NCBI GenBank assembly: GCA_000436755.1
Contig: FR887338.1
Span: forward strand, 17,286 to 50,612
DNA from: Clostridium sp. CAG:253
Lineage (GTDB): Bacteria > Bacillota > Clostridia > Lachnospirales > Lachnospiraceae
Reading direction: 5' to 3'
DNA: 33,327 bases
The notes under the pieces were generated by a model. That model was not told the origin of the DNA. It made no database searches and worked only from the letters and a program-made list of their open reading frames with translations. Below, piece after piece: positions 8,779-16,374 of the stretch; the stretch's first letter is position 1, and each line of letters opens with the position of its first letter. Position numbers and translations under genes: made by a program.

Positions 8779-10473
8779 ATGGCGAGAGTGGTTGGTATAG
8801 GAAAACAGGATTTTGAAAAAATCATACAGGAAAATTGTTTTTATGTGGATAAAACAGCCTTTATAAAAGAGTGGTGGGAGTATAAAGATGATGTAACACT
8901 TATAACCCGCCCACGCCGTTTTGGAAAGACATTGAATATGAGTATGCTCAATTGTTTTTTCTCAAATAAGTATGCAGACAGAGGGGATTTGTTTGAGGGA
9001 CTTGATATATGGAAAGATGAAAAGTATCGAGAGATTCAGGGGACATATCCAGTTATTTTTCTTAGTTTTGCGGGGGTAAAAGGAAAGGATTATGTAACTG
9101 CAAAACAGCAGATATGTGCAAAAATAGTAAAAATATATGAAGAAAACAGATTTTTGCTTGATTCAGATATAATAAGTGATACAGAAAAAGCAAGATATAT
9201 TTCTTTTTTGGAGCATCCAAATGAGCAGGATATTTCATATACATTAAATGATTTAAGTGATTATCTTAGCAGATATTATGGAAAGGATGTAATAATTCTG
9301 CTTGACGAATATGATACACCTATGCAGGAGGCATATGTAAGCGGATATTGGGAAGAACTTGCAGCGTTTACAAGAAGCCTTTTTAATTCAACATTTAAGA
9401 CAAATCCGTATCTTGAGAGAGCCATTATGACAGGGATAACAAGGGTTTCAAAAGAAAGTATATTCTCTGATTTGAATAATCTTAAAGTAGTGACGGTCAC
9501 AAGTGATGAATATTCTGATTGTTTTGGTTTTACGGAGAAAGAAGTTTTTAACGCACTTGATGAGCAGGGACTTTCAGATGAAAAAGAAAAGGTGAAATTA
9601 TGGTATGATGGTTTTACTTTTGGAAACAAAACAGATATTTATAATCCGTGGTCGATTACTAATTTCCTTGATGAAAAGAGATATCGTACCTTTTGGGCGT
9701 CGACAAGTTCAAATAGTCTTGTATCAAAACTTATACAGGCGGGCTCAGTGAATATAAAAAGGATAATGGAAGAACTTTTGGAAGGAAAGCATTTAAAAAC
9801 TGAATTAGATGAACAGATAGTATTTAATCAGCTCGATTCAAGTTCAGAGGCAATATGGAGTCTGCTTTTGGCAAGTGGGTATCTTAAATTAGAACATGTA
9901 GACTTTGAAAATGTGGAAGGTGAAAATATATATGAATTGAGTCTTACAAATTTTGAAGTGAAATTAATGTTTGAAAATATGATAAAAGCGTGGTTTAAGA
10001 CAAGAGACGATTCATCGGACGAATTTGTAAAAGCTATGTTTGGCGGAGATTTAGATGCTATGAATTATTATATGAATGAAATTACATGTAGTACTTTCAG
10101 CTGCTTTGATGTTGCGGGAAAAGATGAATCAAGGATAAGACCTGAGAATTTTTACCATGGATTTGTATTAGGACTTATGGTTAGTCAGAAAAAAGATTAT
10201 ATAGTTACTTCAAATCGCGAAAGTGGTTTCGGAAGATATGATATAATGCTTGAGCCAAAGGACAAGGAGAATATCAAACTGCCTGGAATAGTGATTGAAT
10301 TTAAGGTGATAAATCCTAGAAAAGAGAGTTCTCTTGAAGATACGGTAAATGAGGCGTTAAAGCAGATAGAAGAAAAAAATTATGATGCAGAGCTTATAAA
10401 AAGAGGTGTGAAAAAAGAAAATATCAGACACTATGGCTTTGCGTTTAGAGGCAAAGAAGTGCTTATAGGATGA
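8779..10473 (+). CDS. AAA-ATPase-like / PD-(D/E)XK nuclease superfamily protein (DUF1703 type)
   Basis: The start is ATG 8779, with GGGAGGT (8766-8772) 6 bases upstream. The product is 564 residues, typical for the family. The N-terminal AAA-ATPase_like (PF09820) domain has a P-loop variant RPRRFGKT (Lys50) and a Walker B 'VIILLDEYDTP' (Asp176/Glu177). The C-terminal PDDEXK_9 (DUF1703) domain shows Asp488 ('GRYDIML') and Glu507-x-Lys509 ('VIEFKV'), the expected metal-site residues. These genes are abundant in gut Clostridia and Bacteroidetes and of unproven function; defence or mobile-DNA roles are only suspected. The gene is flanked by perfect 60-bp direct repeats of its own 3' end (8649-8708 and 10414-10473), suggesting insertion or tandem duplication. 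Confidence 0.92.
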   Translation: MARVVGIGKQDFEKIIQENCFYVDKTAFIKEWWEYKDDVTLITRPRRFGKTLNMSMLNCFFSNKYADRGDLFEGLDIWKDEKYREIQGTYPVIFLSFAGVKGKDYVTAKQQICAKIVKIYEENRFLLDSDIISDTEKARYISFLEHPNEQDISYTLNDLSDYLSRYYGKDVIILLDEYDTPMQEAYVSGYWEELAAFTRSLFNSTFKTNPYLERAIMTGITRVSKESIFSDLNNLKVVTVTSDEYSDCFGFTEKEVFNALDEQGLSDEKEKVKLWYDGFTFGNKTDIYNPWSITNFLDEKRYRTFWASTSSNSLVSKLIQAGSVNIKRIMEELLEGKHLKTELDEQIVFNQLDSSSEAIWSLLLASGYLKLEHVDFENVEGENIYELSLTNFEVKLMFENMIKAWFKTRDDSSDEFVKAMFGGDLDAMNYYMNEITCSTFSCFDVAGKDESRIRPENFYHGFVLGLMVSQKKDYIVTSNRESGFGRYDIMLEPKDKENIKLPGIVIEFKVINPRKESSLEDTVNEALKQIEEKNYDAELIKRGVKKENIRHYGFAFRGKEVLIG

Positions 10474-10487
10474 GGCTGATGTTTTTG
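10414..10487 (+). repeat. Right copy of the DUF1703 tail repeat
   Basis: Bases 10414-10473 are identical to 8649-8708, and 10414-10487 are identical to 16530-16603 (74 bp, running 14 bases past the stop codon). The unit spacing from left to right copy is 1765 bp, one gene length. Confidence 0.92.
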
Positions 10488-10502
10488 ATTGGATGTTGTT
10501 GT

Positions 10503-11192
10503 TTATATTCTAAGCATATTTAAAACATATTCATCAAATTTTTGTTTGAGTAAATTGGTGTAACGGCGACTTATCGGAAATGAAATTCCGTTATGTAAGA
10601 TTACTTTTTTTTCTTGAATTTTCTTATAGTGTTTTAAGTTTATGATTATTGAGCGTGAAATAGGACAAAAATTAAATTCTTCAAGTTCTTTTGCCCATTC
10701 TTTCATTGATTTGCGGCTTGAAAAAGAGTTTCCGTTTTTTGTGTGAAAAATACTATATTTTTGTTCTGAACACAGATATAGTATTTCTTCGCAAGGAACA
10801 GCGATGTTGTCGTCTATTTTGACTGGTAAAAAATTATGGCTTAGGTAAGCTGCTTTTTCAATGTTATGTCTTATTGATGTTTCTGAAAATGGTTTGGAAA
10901 TAAATGAAATTACATTTCGTCCAAAAGCATCTTTTATCTGTTCATTGTGAGATGTAATAAATATAATTAAGGTAAAGGGAGAACTCTTTTCTAAGATATT
11001 TTTTACTTCTATACCTGTCATGTCTTTCATTTCAATATCCAAAAAAAGTAATGTAAGTGATAAATATATATTGGAACTAAGGAGTTTCTCGCCTGACTCA
11101 AACTGGGATATATCATTGTAACCAAGCTTTTTACATAAAATTAATAGTTGTGTTCTTATTTGTAAGTCATCATCACAGATTCCGATTTTCAT
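10503..11192 (-). CDS. LytTR-family response regulator (AgrA/ComE-like)
   Basis: The product is 229 residues. The receiver domain shows the acidic pocket 'CDDDL' (residues 6-10), phosphoacceptor Asp52 in 'LFLDIEM', 'FITSHNE' and Lys in 'ISKPF'. The C-terminal 100 residues fit a LytTR DNA-binding domain ('VPCEEILYLCSEQKYSIFHT', 'FCPISRSIIINLKHYKKI', 'FPISRRYTNLLKQKF'). GGGAGG precedes the ATG. It follows the histidine kinase on the same strand after a 209-bp gap holding its own promoter and a paired direct-repeat operator, which implies autoregulation. It probably also activates the peptide/ABC operon at 12996 onward. Confidence 0.94.
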   Translation of the reverse strand: MKIGICDDDLQIRTQLLILCKKLGYNDISQFESGEKLLSSNIYLSLTLLFLDIEMKDMTGIEVKNILEKSSPFTLIIFITSHNEQIKDAFGRNVISFISKPFSETSIRHNIEKAAYLSHNFLPVKIDDNIAVPCEEILYLCSEQKYSIFHTKNGNSFSSRKSMKEWAKELEEFNFCPISRSIIINLKHYKKIQEKKVILHNGISFPISRRYTNLLKQKFDEYVLNMLRI

Positions 11193-11233
11193 TGTTAAAG
11201 TTCCTCCCTGATGTTATAAAGTATATATTTGTT

Positions 11234-11242
11234 ATGTTATCA
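11234..11242 (-). promoter_or_regulatory. Extended -10 of the response-regulator promoter
   Basis: On the minus strand this reads TGA-TAACAT. It lies 26 bp downstream of the 13-bp repeat pair at 11269-11301, exactly the geometry seen at the peptide/ABC promoter (12902 to 12929). No consensus -35 is present, as expected when an activator occupies the adjacent DNA. Confidence 0.65.
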
Positions 11243-11268
11243 AGTTAAAGGATAAAAAACAACATTTA

Positions 11269-11301
11269 TGCGATAAGTGGTCAATTTATGCGATAAGTGG
11301 T
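11269..11301 (-). promoter_or_regulatory. Predicted LytTR operator upstream of the response regulator
   Basis: On the minus strand two identical copies of ACCACTTATCGCA (11301-11289 and 11281-11269) are separated by 7 bp, a 20-bp period. LytTR regulators (ComE, BlpR, PlnC, AgrA) bind paired direct repeats of about 9-11 bp with a period near two helical turns, often beginning ACC-TT. The match to 12870-12902 in word and spacing makes this a credible operator. Confidence 0.8.
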
Positions 11302-11312
11302 AATTTTTTATA

Positions 11313-11400
11313 TTATAGGAACCGCTTCGCGAACCTTATAATCAATTGGCGGCACAAGAACAGTGCCTTTTATCAGAAATTACTTCATAATTTCTGATAA
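11313..11400. other. Cluster of three hairpins between kinase and regulator genes
   Basis: Three dyads lie in tandem: ATTATAGG/CCTTATAAT around a CGC-TTC-GCG core (11313-11343), GGCAC/GTGCC (11351-11355, 11363-11367), and a perfect 13-bp stem TTATCAGAAATTA/TAATTTCTGATAA (11370-11382, 11388-11400). The last abuts the kinase stop codon but has no U-run on the minus strand. They may attenuate read-through from the kinase or protect its mRNA end. Confidence 0.6.
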
Positions 11401-11401
11401 G

Positions 11402-12730
11402 TTATATTATATTATGCAAGAATACATAGGTATAAAAAGTATTTTTTTCTGATTTAAGTTCAAGTTTTCCGTTATATTTTTTAATTGTATTATTTACATT
11501 TTTTAGTCCAAAACCATGATTTATGCTATCGGATTTTAAAGTGAAAAAGTTTGTGCCAGATTGATTTGGAAGTGATGTGCAGGTGTTTTCAATATACATT
11601 GTGATATTATTTTCGTCATTATAGAGCGAAACATATATATGTTTATCAGTTTGTTGTTTATTATTTTTATCTGAAATTTGGTCAGTAGGTGTGATACGGC
11701 ATATAGATTCGTAAGCATTTTTTAGCAAATTTGAAATTATAACACAGAGGTCGTCATTACTTACAAAAGTATTTTCTAAAAATTTTCCGTCGATTTTAAA
11801 TTCAGTATTTTTAGGTAAGTTTTCATAAAAATAGTTTATGATGGCATCTGCAATTACATTGTTGGTAGATATAAAATATACATTTGCTTTTATTTGTGTG
11901 ATTTTTTCTACATAAATTTTTAAATCTTCAAAATTATTATTTTGAGCAAGTGCCTGCATTGCAGTTATATGATAATTGTAGTCATGTTTAAAGGCACGCA
12001 AATCCATATTTTTATTTTGCAGGTCCTTATAGTACTGCTCTTCTAATGAAAGCATTTTTGATTTTAAATTGTCAATTTGTTCAAGCTCAGAATGTATATG
12101 TGAAATACGAAAATACAAAACAAGTATAATAATACTTAGTATTATCATTATGTAAATTGCCAACATTAACAGTCGGCGTCCTATATAGTTTATATTTTGG
12201 TAAAATAGTAAACAAGAAACACCTGACAGAAAAAAATCGACAAATATTACAGGTAGGATTAGAGTCAGATTTTTTGTTTTAATTTTTTTGAAAGTATTAA
12301 TATCAATATTTATTTTGGATTTAAGCATAGCAATAGATGTCAGCATTATTACAAGTGATAATAAAATAATGAGTATATGTAATAATTTATTATTATATGT
12401 GATATGTATTGCAAGACAAAGGGTATAAAAACAGATAGAGTTTATTATATTGATTGCAAGTGTCAATATAGTAACAATAAATATAATAATGAACAGCGAT
12501 TCTTTGAATAATAACAATACAATGGGAAATATAATAAAGGTTTCAGGCAGTGGTGTGTTTGAAAAATATGTATATATTCCCCATGCGAGCATAAAAGCAA
12601 GACTTAAGTATTGCCGTATTTTTGAAGTGCTCATAGTAATGAATAATATATTTTTTAGAATATATAAAATAATTGTAAGTTCTAATATGTAGTTGAGAGT
12701 TTGTCCAATGTTAATGAGTATTAAATTCAT
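11402..12730 (-). CDS. AgrC-like membrane sensor histidine kinase (HPK10 family)
   Basis: The product is 442 residues. The first 205 are almost entirely hydrophobic, with about six to seven membrane helices, followed by a coiled linker. The phosphoacceptor motif 'FKHDYNYH' places His249 in the HDYxxH pattern of AgrC/ComD-type kinases. The GHKL ATPase has an N-box 'VIISNLLKNAYESI' and G-box 'GFGLKNVNNTIKKYNG'. Such kinases usually sense secreted peptides. No agrB-like processing protease lies in the window, so the signal source is unclear. Ribosome site AAAGGAAA precedes the ATG. A strong consensus promoter lies at 12766-12794, so kinase expression is probably constitutive. Confidence 0.93.
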   Translation of the reverse strand: MNLILINIGQTLNYILELTIILYILKNILFITMSTSKIRQYLSLAFMLAWGIYTYFSNTPLPETFIIFPIVLLLFKESLFIIIFIVTILTLAINIINSICFYTLCLAIHITYNNKLLHILIILLSLVIMLTSIAMLKSKINIDINTFKKIKTKNLTLILPVIFVDFFLSGVSCLLFYQNINYIGRRLLMLAIYIMIILSIIILVLYFRISHIHSELEQIDNLKSKMLSLEEQYYKDLQNKNMDLRAFKHDYNYHITAMQALAQNNNFEDLKIYVEKITQIKANVYFISTNNVIADAIINYFYENLPKNTEFKIDGKFLENTFVSNDDLCVIISNLLKNAYESICRITPTDQISDKNNKQQTDKHIYVSLYNDENNITMYIENTCTSLPNQSGTNFFTLKSDSINHGFGLKNVNNTIKKYNGKLELKSEKNTFYTYVFLHNII

Positions 12731-12765
12731 AAAAATTGTTTCCTTTTTTAAATTATATTTATATA

Positions 12766-12794
12766 AGTATAAAATATAACATTATATAAGTCAA
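12766..12794 (-). promoter_or_regulatory. Consensus promoter of the histidine kinase gene
   Basis: On the minus strand TTGACT (12794-12789) and TATACT (12771-12766) are separated by exactly 17 bp. The predicted transcription start is about 30 bases before the kinase ATG. Confidence 0.75.
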
Positions 12795-12869
12795 AATTAT
12801 ATTAGTGTTAATAAACAAGCTATGTTTATACTTAATGTCATTAGGATACGATTGAACAATAAAAAAATT

Positions 12870-12902
12870 ACCGTTTATCGCAAAAAACGACCATTTGTCG
12901 CA
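12870..12902 (+). promoter_or_regulatory. Predicted LytTR operator of the peptide/ABC operon
   Basis: ACCGTTTATCGCA (12870-12882) and ACCATTTGTCGCA (12890-12902) form a direct repeat with a 20-bp period. Each matches the response-regulator operator word ACCACTTATCGCA at 10 or 11 of 13 positions. The pair lies just upstream of the -35 region of the promoter at 12929-12937. Confidence 0.8.
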
Positions 12903-12928
12903 TTGTTCTAGAAAATATTATATATGTC

Positions 12929-12937
12929 TGCTATGAT
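12929..12937 (+). promoter_or_regulatory. Extended -10 of the peptide/ABC operon promoter
   Basis: TGC-TATGAT is an extended -10. The -35 position (12909-12914) is AGAAAA, not a consensus, so activation by the upstream-bound LytTR regulator is expected. The predicted start is near 12944, giving a leader of about 50 bases. Confidence 0.7.
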
Positions 12938-12995
12938 TAAAATAATCGAATATTGCAATGTTTGAAAATTTAATTGTAAAGGAGTGTAATGAATT

Positions 12996-13052
12996 ATGAG
13001 TTTTTTTACAGATGACAATTGGTTAGAATTTTGGAAAAGATTTTTTTGCTAG
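12996..13052 (+). CDS. Short peptide ORF (18 residues), first gene of the LytTR-controlled operon
   Basis: ATG 12996 follows AAAGGAG (12978-12984) by 11 bases and encodes MSFFTDDNWLEFWKRFFC then TAG. The peptide is amphipathic, aromatic-rich and ends in Cys, compatible with a signal peptide or leader but matching no family I recognise. The last codons lie on a run of seven T (13041-13047). One extra T would extend the frame to about 38 residues ending near 13111, so length variation or a frameshift is possible. A competing ATG at 12989 gives only eight codons. It may also be the head of a truncated gene, because a permease-gene remnant begins at 13097. Confidence 0.45.
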   Translation: MSFFTDDNWLEFWKRFFC

Positions 13053-13096
13053 AATTCATATTTTCGTGTATGGATGGAAGTGATAAAAAATTGCAT

Positions 13097-13158
13097 GAAC
13101 AGGGGTTTTGATAAGTACGATTACATTTATATTTAAGGTGAGACAGGATGAATTATAA
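13097..13158 (+). pseudogene. 3' remnant of an ABC permease gene (14677-type)
   Basis: Bases 13097-13180 match 15476-15559 with only a few substitutions. Bases 13097-13158 encode the last residues of the 14677-15537 permease (...TFIFKVRQDEL, stop TAA) with no upstream coding part, overlapping the start of the next gene exactly as in the 15.5-kb copy. It shows that the gene at 13148 originally followed a 14677-type permease. Confidence 0.85.
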
Positions 13159-13843
13159 AAGTGTTATAAGCAGTTATCTGGGGCTGTCGGGGATGTATGC
13201 GGCTTTCTGGTATTGGGAAGAAAAATATCTTATATATACTGAGAAGAAAGAAGATTTATTGGGAGCGATAGTTGGAACACATGGGGGATATGGTCATTAT
13301 ATGAATATCGCAGTTATATATATGGCGGTATTTTTGATGTTTGTTTTTAAGGAGATAGAGCCTTTTTCGATAAAAGCGGTATCAAGGGCAGGAAGGACTA
13401 TATCGTTTAGAAAATGTTTTTTACAGATGCTTGAACTGAGTGCAGGTTATTCGTTTATATATGTGGGGGTGCAGGTTGTAGGAGTGTCTATATTTGTTGA
13501 CAAAGATATACTTATTAAAAATAATTTCTGGGGTATAATGATGTTTTATTATATTGCAGTATTTATTATATTCAGCTTTGGCGGAGTATGTTATCTGCTA
13601 TTGTATGTGATAACAAAATTAAAAATAGTATCATTATTACTGACAATAGCCGTAAATATATTTGTAGTATTTTTTCTTAAGGCAGACAACTGCTACTTTG
13701 GTTTGACGATAATAGATAACATGTCTTTTGGAGGATATATGCAGATAGCTATATGGCTTCTGAAAAGAGTAAAGGATTTTGCCATAACAACAGGGATATA
13801 TATAGTTGCAGGAATTATTTATGAAAAAAAGGATATTGTGTGA
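13148..13843 (+). CDS. ABC transporter permease-like integral membrane protein
   Basis: The product is 231 residues with about six hydrophobic segments (e.g. 'AVIYMAVFLMFVF', 'YSFIYVGVQVVGVSIFV', 'MMFYYIAVFIIFSFGGVCY', 'IVSLLLTIAVNIFVVFF') and short charged loops. No motif names the family. It lies between the peptide ORF and a BcrA-type ATPase, so it is probably one of the membrane subunits of that transporter. The ribosome site is weak, because the ATG overlaps the tail remnant of another permease, implying past translational coupling. A copy with most of its middle deleted lies at 15527-15633. Confidence 0.75.
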   Translation: MNYKSVISSYLGLSGMYAAFWYWEEKYLIYTEKKEDLLGAIVGTHGGYGHYMNIAVIYMAVFLMFVFKEIEPFSIKAVSRAGRTISFRKCFLQMLELSAGYSFIYVGVQVVGVSIFVDKDILIKNNFWGIMMFYYIAVFIIFSFGGVCYLLLYVITKLKIVSLLLTIAVNIFVVFFLKADNCYFGLTIIDNMSFGGYMQIAIWLLKRVKDFAITTGIYIVAGIIYEKKDIV

Positions 13844-13948
13844 GGCTTGATATAGATTTTCATTATTGCATTAAATAATACCGAATATAATTTGATGCAT
13901 AGAAATGGCTGATATATTGAATATTCGTTTTACAGGGAGGAAGAATAG

Positions 13949-14590
13949 ATGGAAGTGGAAGTTAAAAATTATAGCAAAAAACTTAAAGGCAGAAATGTGC
14001 TTGATAATGTATCGTACAAATTTGAAGGTGGAAATATATATGGTTTGTATGGCAGAAATGGTTCGGGAAAGACAATGTTAATGAGAGCTGTTGCTGGTCT
14101 GATTTTTCCAACATCAGGAGAGGTGATTATAGATGGGAAAGTTCTTCATAAGGAAATAAGTTTTCCGAAAGATATGGGCGTTATAATAGAAAATATGGAA
14201 CTTATGCCGCAGTATGATGCATATGACAATTTAAAGATTCTTGGAAAAATCAGAAAGACTGCGACAGATGATGACATAAATAGCACATTGGAAAAAGTTG
14301 GTCTGCATGATGTTAAAGGAAAGAAAGTAAGAACATATTCTCTTGGAATGAAGCAGAAACTTGCAATAGCGCAGGCGATATTTGAGCATCCTAAATTGTT
14401 GCTTTTAGACGAGCCGACTAATGCACTAGACGAAGAAAGCATAAATGATATAAGAAAACTTCTGCTTGAATTAAAAGAAAAAGGTGTATTGATTATAGTG
14501 GCAAGTCACAATAAAGAGGACATTGAGCTTTTATCAGATGTGAAGATAAATATGGCAGATGGAAAGATTAAATCGGAGGTAAGGAAGTGA
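13949..14590 (+). CDS. BcrA/lantibiotic-type ABC transporter ATP-binding protein
   Basis: The product is 213 residues: a single ATPase domain with Walker A GRNGSGKT (Lys41), signature 'YSLGMKQ' (residues 130-136), Walker B 'LLLLDEPTN' (Asp154, Glu155) and switch His187. At the Q-loop position it has 'GVIIENMELMP' (Glu81) instead of Gln. That is usual in the BcrA/NatA-like family that exports or protects against peptides such as bacitracin and lantibiotics. GGGAGGAAG precedes the ATG. It is followed by permease genes at 14677 and 15643. A truncated copy of its first codons lies at 16394. Confidence 0.93.
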   Translation: MEVEVKNYSKKLKGRNVLDNVSYKFEGGNIYGLYGRNGSGKTMLMRAVAGLIFPTSGEVIIDGKVLHKEISFPKDMGVIIENMELMPQYDAYDNLKILGKIRKTATDDDINSTLEKVGLHDVKGKKVRTYSLGMKQKLAIAQAIFEHPKLLLLDEPTNALDEESINDIRKLLLELKEKGVLIIVASHNKEDIELLSDVKINMADGKIKSEVRK

Positions 14591-14657
14591 TTATAGGCTG
14601 AGGCTGGTATTTTTCATTTAAGCATAACAATAGATGCCAGTAGTAATTACATAAACG
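14591..14657 (+). repeat. Mosaic scar: DUF1703-tail flank plus a histidine-kinase gene fragment
   Basis: Bases 14591-14616 resemble 10463-10488 (22 of 26 matching), the end and downstream flank of the DUF1703 gene. Bases 14616-14640 match 12319-12343 inside the histidine kinase gene (23 of 25). Neither piece can be functional. They fill the gap between ATPase and permease and suggest rearrangement; the short lengths limit certainty. Confidence 0.5.
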
Positions 14658-14676
14658 CTTCGGAATGGAGATAAAA

Positions 14677-15537
14677 ATGTTAAAGAAAGAAATACTTAGT
14701 GTATTAAAGAGTAAAAGAGTGTTAATAATTGCATTGATTATTTTTTTGATTCCGATTATGGATATAAATATGGCTGCTAAACAATTGCAAGTTAGTTATA
14801 AAAGGGCACATAAAGAGGAAATACTGGAGGCTGATCGTGAATCAGAAATAGAATGTGAAAAAGAGGGCGGAAGATTTATAAGTGGTTGGCTGGCACATCC
14901 GGCATATGCATCATTTTTGTCACGGAGTACACAAGGGCATACTACACAGATTATGATTTTATGGCTTTTGCCGTTTTTTGTACTTAATCTGGTAAGTGAC
15001 AGATATATATGGGAATCGAAAAAGGGGTATACAAATATAATGCTTTCAAGGGGTTCAAGGAAAAAATATATGTTGAGTAAATATGCTGCATCGTTTTTGA
15101 TACCATTTGTTGTATTTGCATTGAGTCTGCTTTTGAATTTTGTACTTGCCCAGATAATTTTTAGAGATGGGAATAATTTTATGGGTTTGGAGGTTTTATT
15201 TGATGATAAGTACGAAAAATGGTTTAGGATAGAGGGAAGGTATCCAAATCTAATGTATCTTTTATATGTTTTTGTTACGGCATTTCTAGTTGGGATGTGT
15301 GGACTTATAACACAGTCACTGGCATTTATAAGTAAGAGATATACTATTACATATATTGTCGGATTTTTTATATGGATGTGGCTTCAGACGACGCCATACA
15401 ATTTGACATATGCCACACAGCCTTTTATAGAGTATGGTTTTGAAGATTTTATAAAATCGGTTGCTTTATATGTGGGAACAGGGCTTTTGATAAGTACAGT
15501 TACATTTATATTTAAGGTGAGACAGGATGAATTATAA
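14677..15537 (+). CDS. ABC-2-type transporter permease
   Basis: The start is ATG 14677, preceded by TGGAG (14666-14670) at 6 bases; the ATG at 14665 overlaps that site. The product is 286 residues. Its first helix follows 'MLKKEILSVLKSKRVL', then comes a soluble extracytoplasmic loop of about 60 charged residues and five further hydrophobic segments ('MILWLLPFFVLNLV', 'FLIPFVVFALSLLLNFVLA', 'LYVFVTAFLVGMCGL', 'YIVGFFIWMWLQ', 'GTGLLISTVTFIF'). This layout is typical of permeases paired with BcrA-type ATPases. Its stop overlaps the head of a deleted permease gene (15527). Confidence 0.85.
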   Translation: MLKKEILSVLKSKRVLIIALIIFLIPIMDINMAAKQLQVSYKRAHKEEILEADRESEIECEKEGGRFISGWLAHPAYASFLSRSTQGHTTQIMILWLLPFFVLNLVSDRYIWESKKGYTNIMLSRGSRKKYMLSKYAASFLIPFVVFALSLLLNFVLAQIIFRDGNNFMGLEVLFDDKYEKWFRIEGRYPNLMYLLYVFVTAFLVGMCGLITQSLAFISKRYTITYIVGFFIWMWLQTTPYNLTYATQPFIEYGFEDFIKSVALYVGTGLLISTVTFIFKVRQDEL

Positions 15538-15640
15538 AAGTGTTATAAGCAGTTATCTGTGGCATAATGGTGTTTTCAGAAAGCAGACAACTGCTGTTTT
15601 GGTCTGACAATAATAGATGCCATGTCTTTTGGGGGTGAAG
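15527..15640 (+). pseudogene. Internally deleted copy of the 13148 permease gene
   Basis: Bases 15527-15559 match the start of the 13148 gene (MNYKSVISSYL). Bases 15573-15633 match its codons near 13672-13732. The roughly 490 bases between are missing, and the joined frame stops after 26 codons at TGA (15605-15607). The original operon order, 14677-type permease followed by 13148-type permease with overlapping stop/start, is thus preserved as a relic. Confidence 0.88.
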
Positions 15641-15642
15641 TG

Positions 15643-16359
15643 ATGAATATTTTGAGTAATAAAAAATTCTGGTGTATTATGGGAATGTTTCTTTATGTAT
15701 CATATGTATTTAGAATAAATGTGGTATTTAAGTATGAAAATATTTTTGCTGGTGTAAAGTTTGTTGGTGATCCTATTTTTTATGCAGGAATACTGTTTCT
15801 GTTTGGTCTTGTATTGTTTTATATGTTTATGGATACGGAAAAATATGTAAATGGTTATGGGATATTGCATGTAACCAGAAACAGAAAAAGATACATGATA
15901 GTTGGAAAGATTGTTTTTAATCACATAAAAGGTCTTGTACAGATAATATTCTCATTGATTGTTATTTATTTTCTTGAGGCTAAAGTTTTACATATGAAAG
16001 AAACCGAAAGTGACATAAGACAATTTATATATTATATAATGGTATTTTACATGGTGTGTTTAAATCTTGCATTGTGGGAGGCGATATTTGAGATTATATT
16101 TGATGCCAGAATTGCGATTATGATTGAAATGGTGATTTTGGTATTTCATATATTTTTGGGTGATTTGATTTACACATGTGGTAAAAGTAAATATCTTTAT
16201 CTTTTGTGTTACAGCAACCTTGCGATGACAGGCAGGAGTAATAAGATAGCACTGTCCAAAATAGTAGTGCTTGGTGTACTTACAATATATATTCTAGTAA
16301 AAATATTTTTGTTATTTATGATTTATAATAAAAAAGATATTATACAGGGAAATGTCTGA
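15643..16359 (+). CDS. Third ABC-permease-like membrane protein
   Basis: The start is ATG 15643, preceded by GGGGGTGA (15631-15638); the ATG at 15622 lies in a relic of another gene. The product is 238 residues with about six hydrophobic segments ('IFYAGILFLFGLVLFYMFM', 'GLVQIIFSLIVIYFL', 'YYIMVFYMVCLNLALWEAI', 'IAIMIEMVILVFHIFLGDLIYT', 'ILVKIFLLFMIYNKKD'). No family motif is visible. Position suggests a membrane partner of the ATPase at 13949. Note that its start now depends on sequence inherited from a deleted permease. Confidence 0.75.
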   Translation: MNILSNKKFWCIMGMFLYVSYVFRINVVFKYENIFAGVKFVGDPIFYAGILFLFGLVLFYMFMDTEKYVNGYGILHVTRNRKRYMIVGKIVFNHIKGLVQIIFSLIVIYFLEAKVLHMKETESDIRQFIYYIMVFYMVCLNLALWEAIFEIIFDARIAIMIEMVILVFHIFLGDLIYTCGKSKYLYLLCYSNLAMTGRSNKIALSKIVVLGVLTIYILVKIFLLFMIYNKKDIIQGNV

Positions 16360-16374
16360 CATATGAAAGATTTG

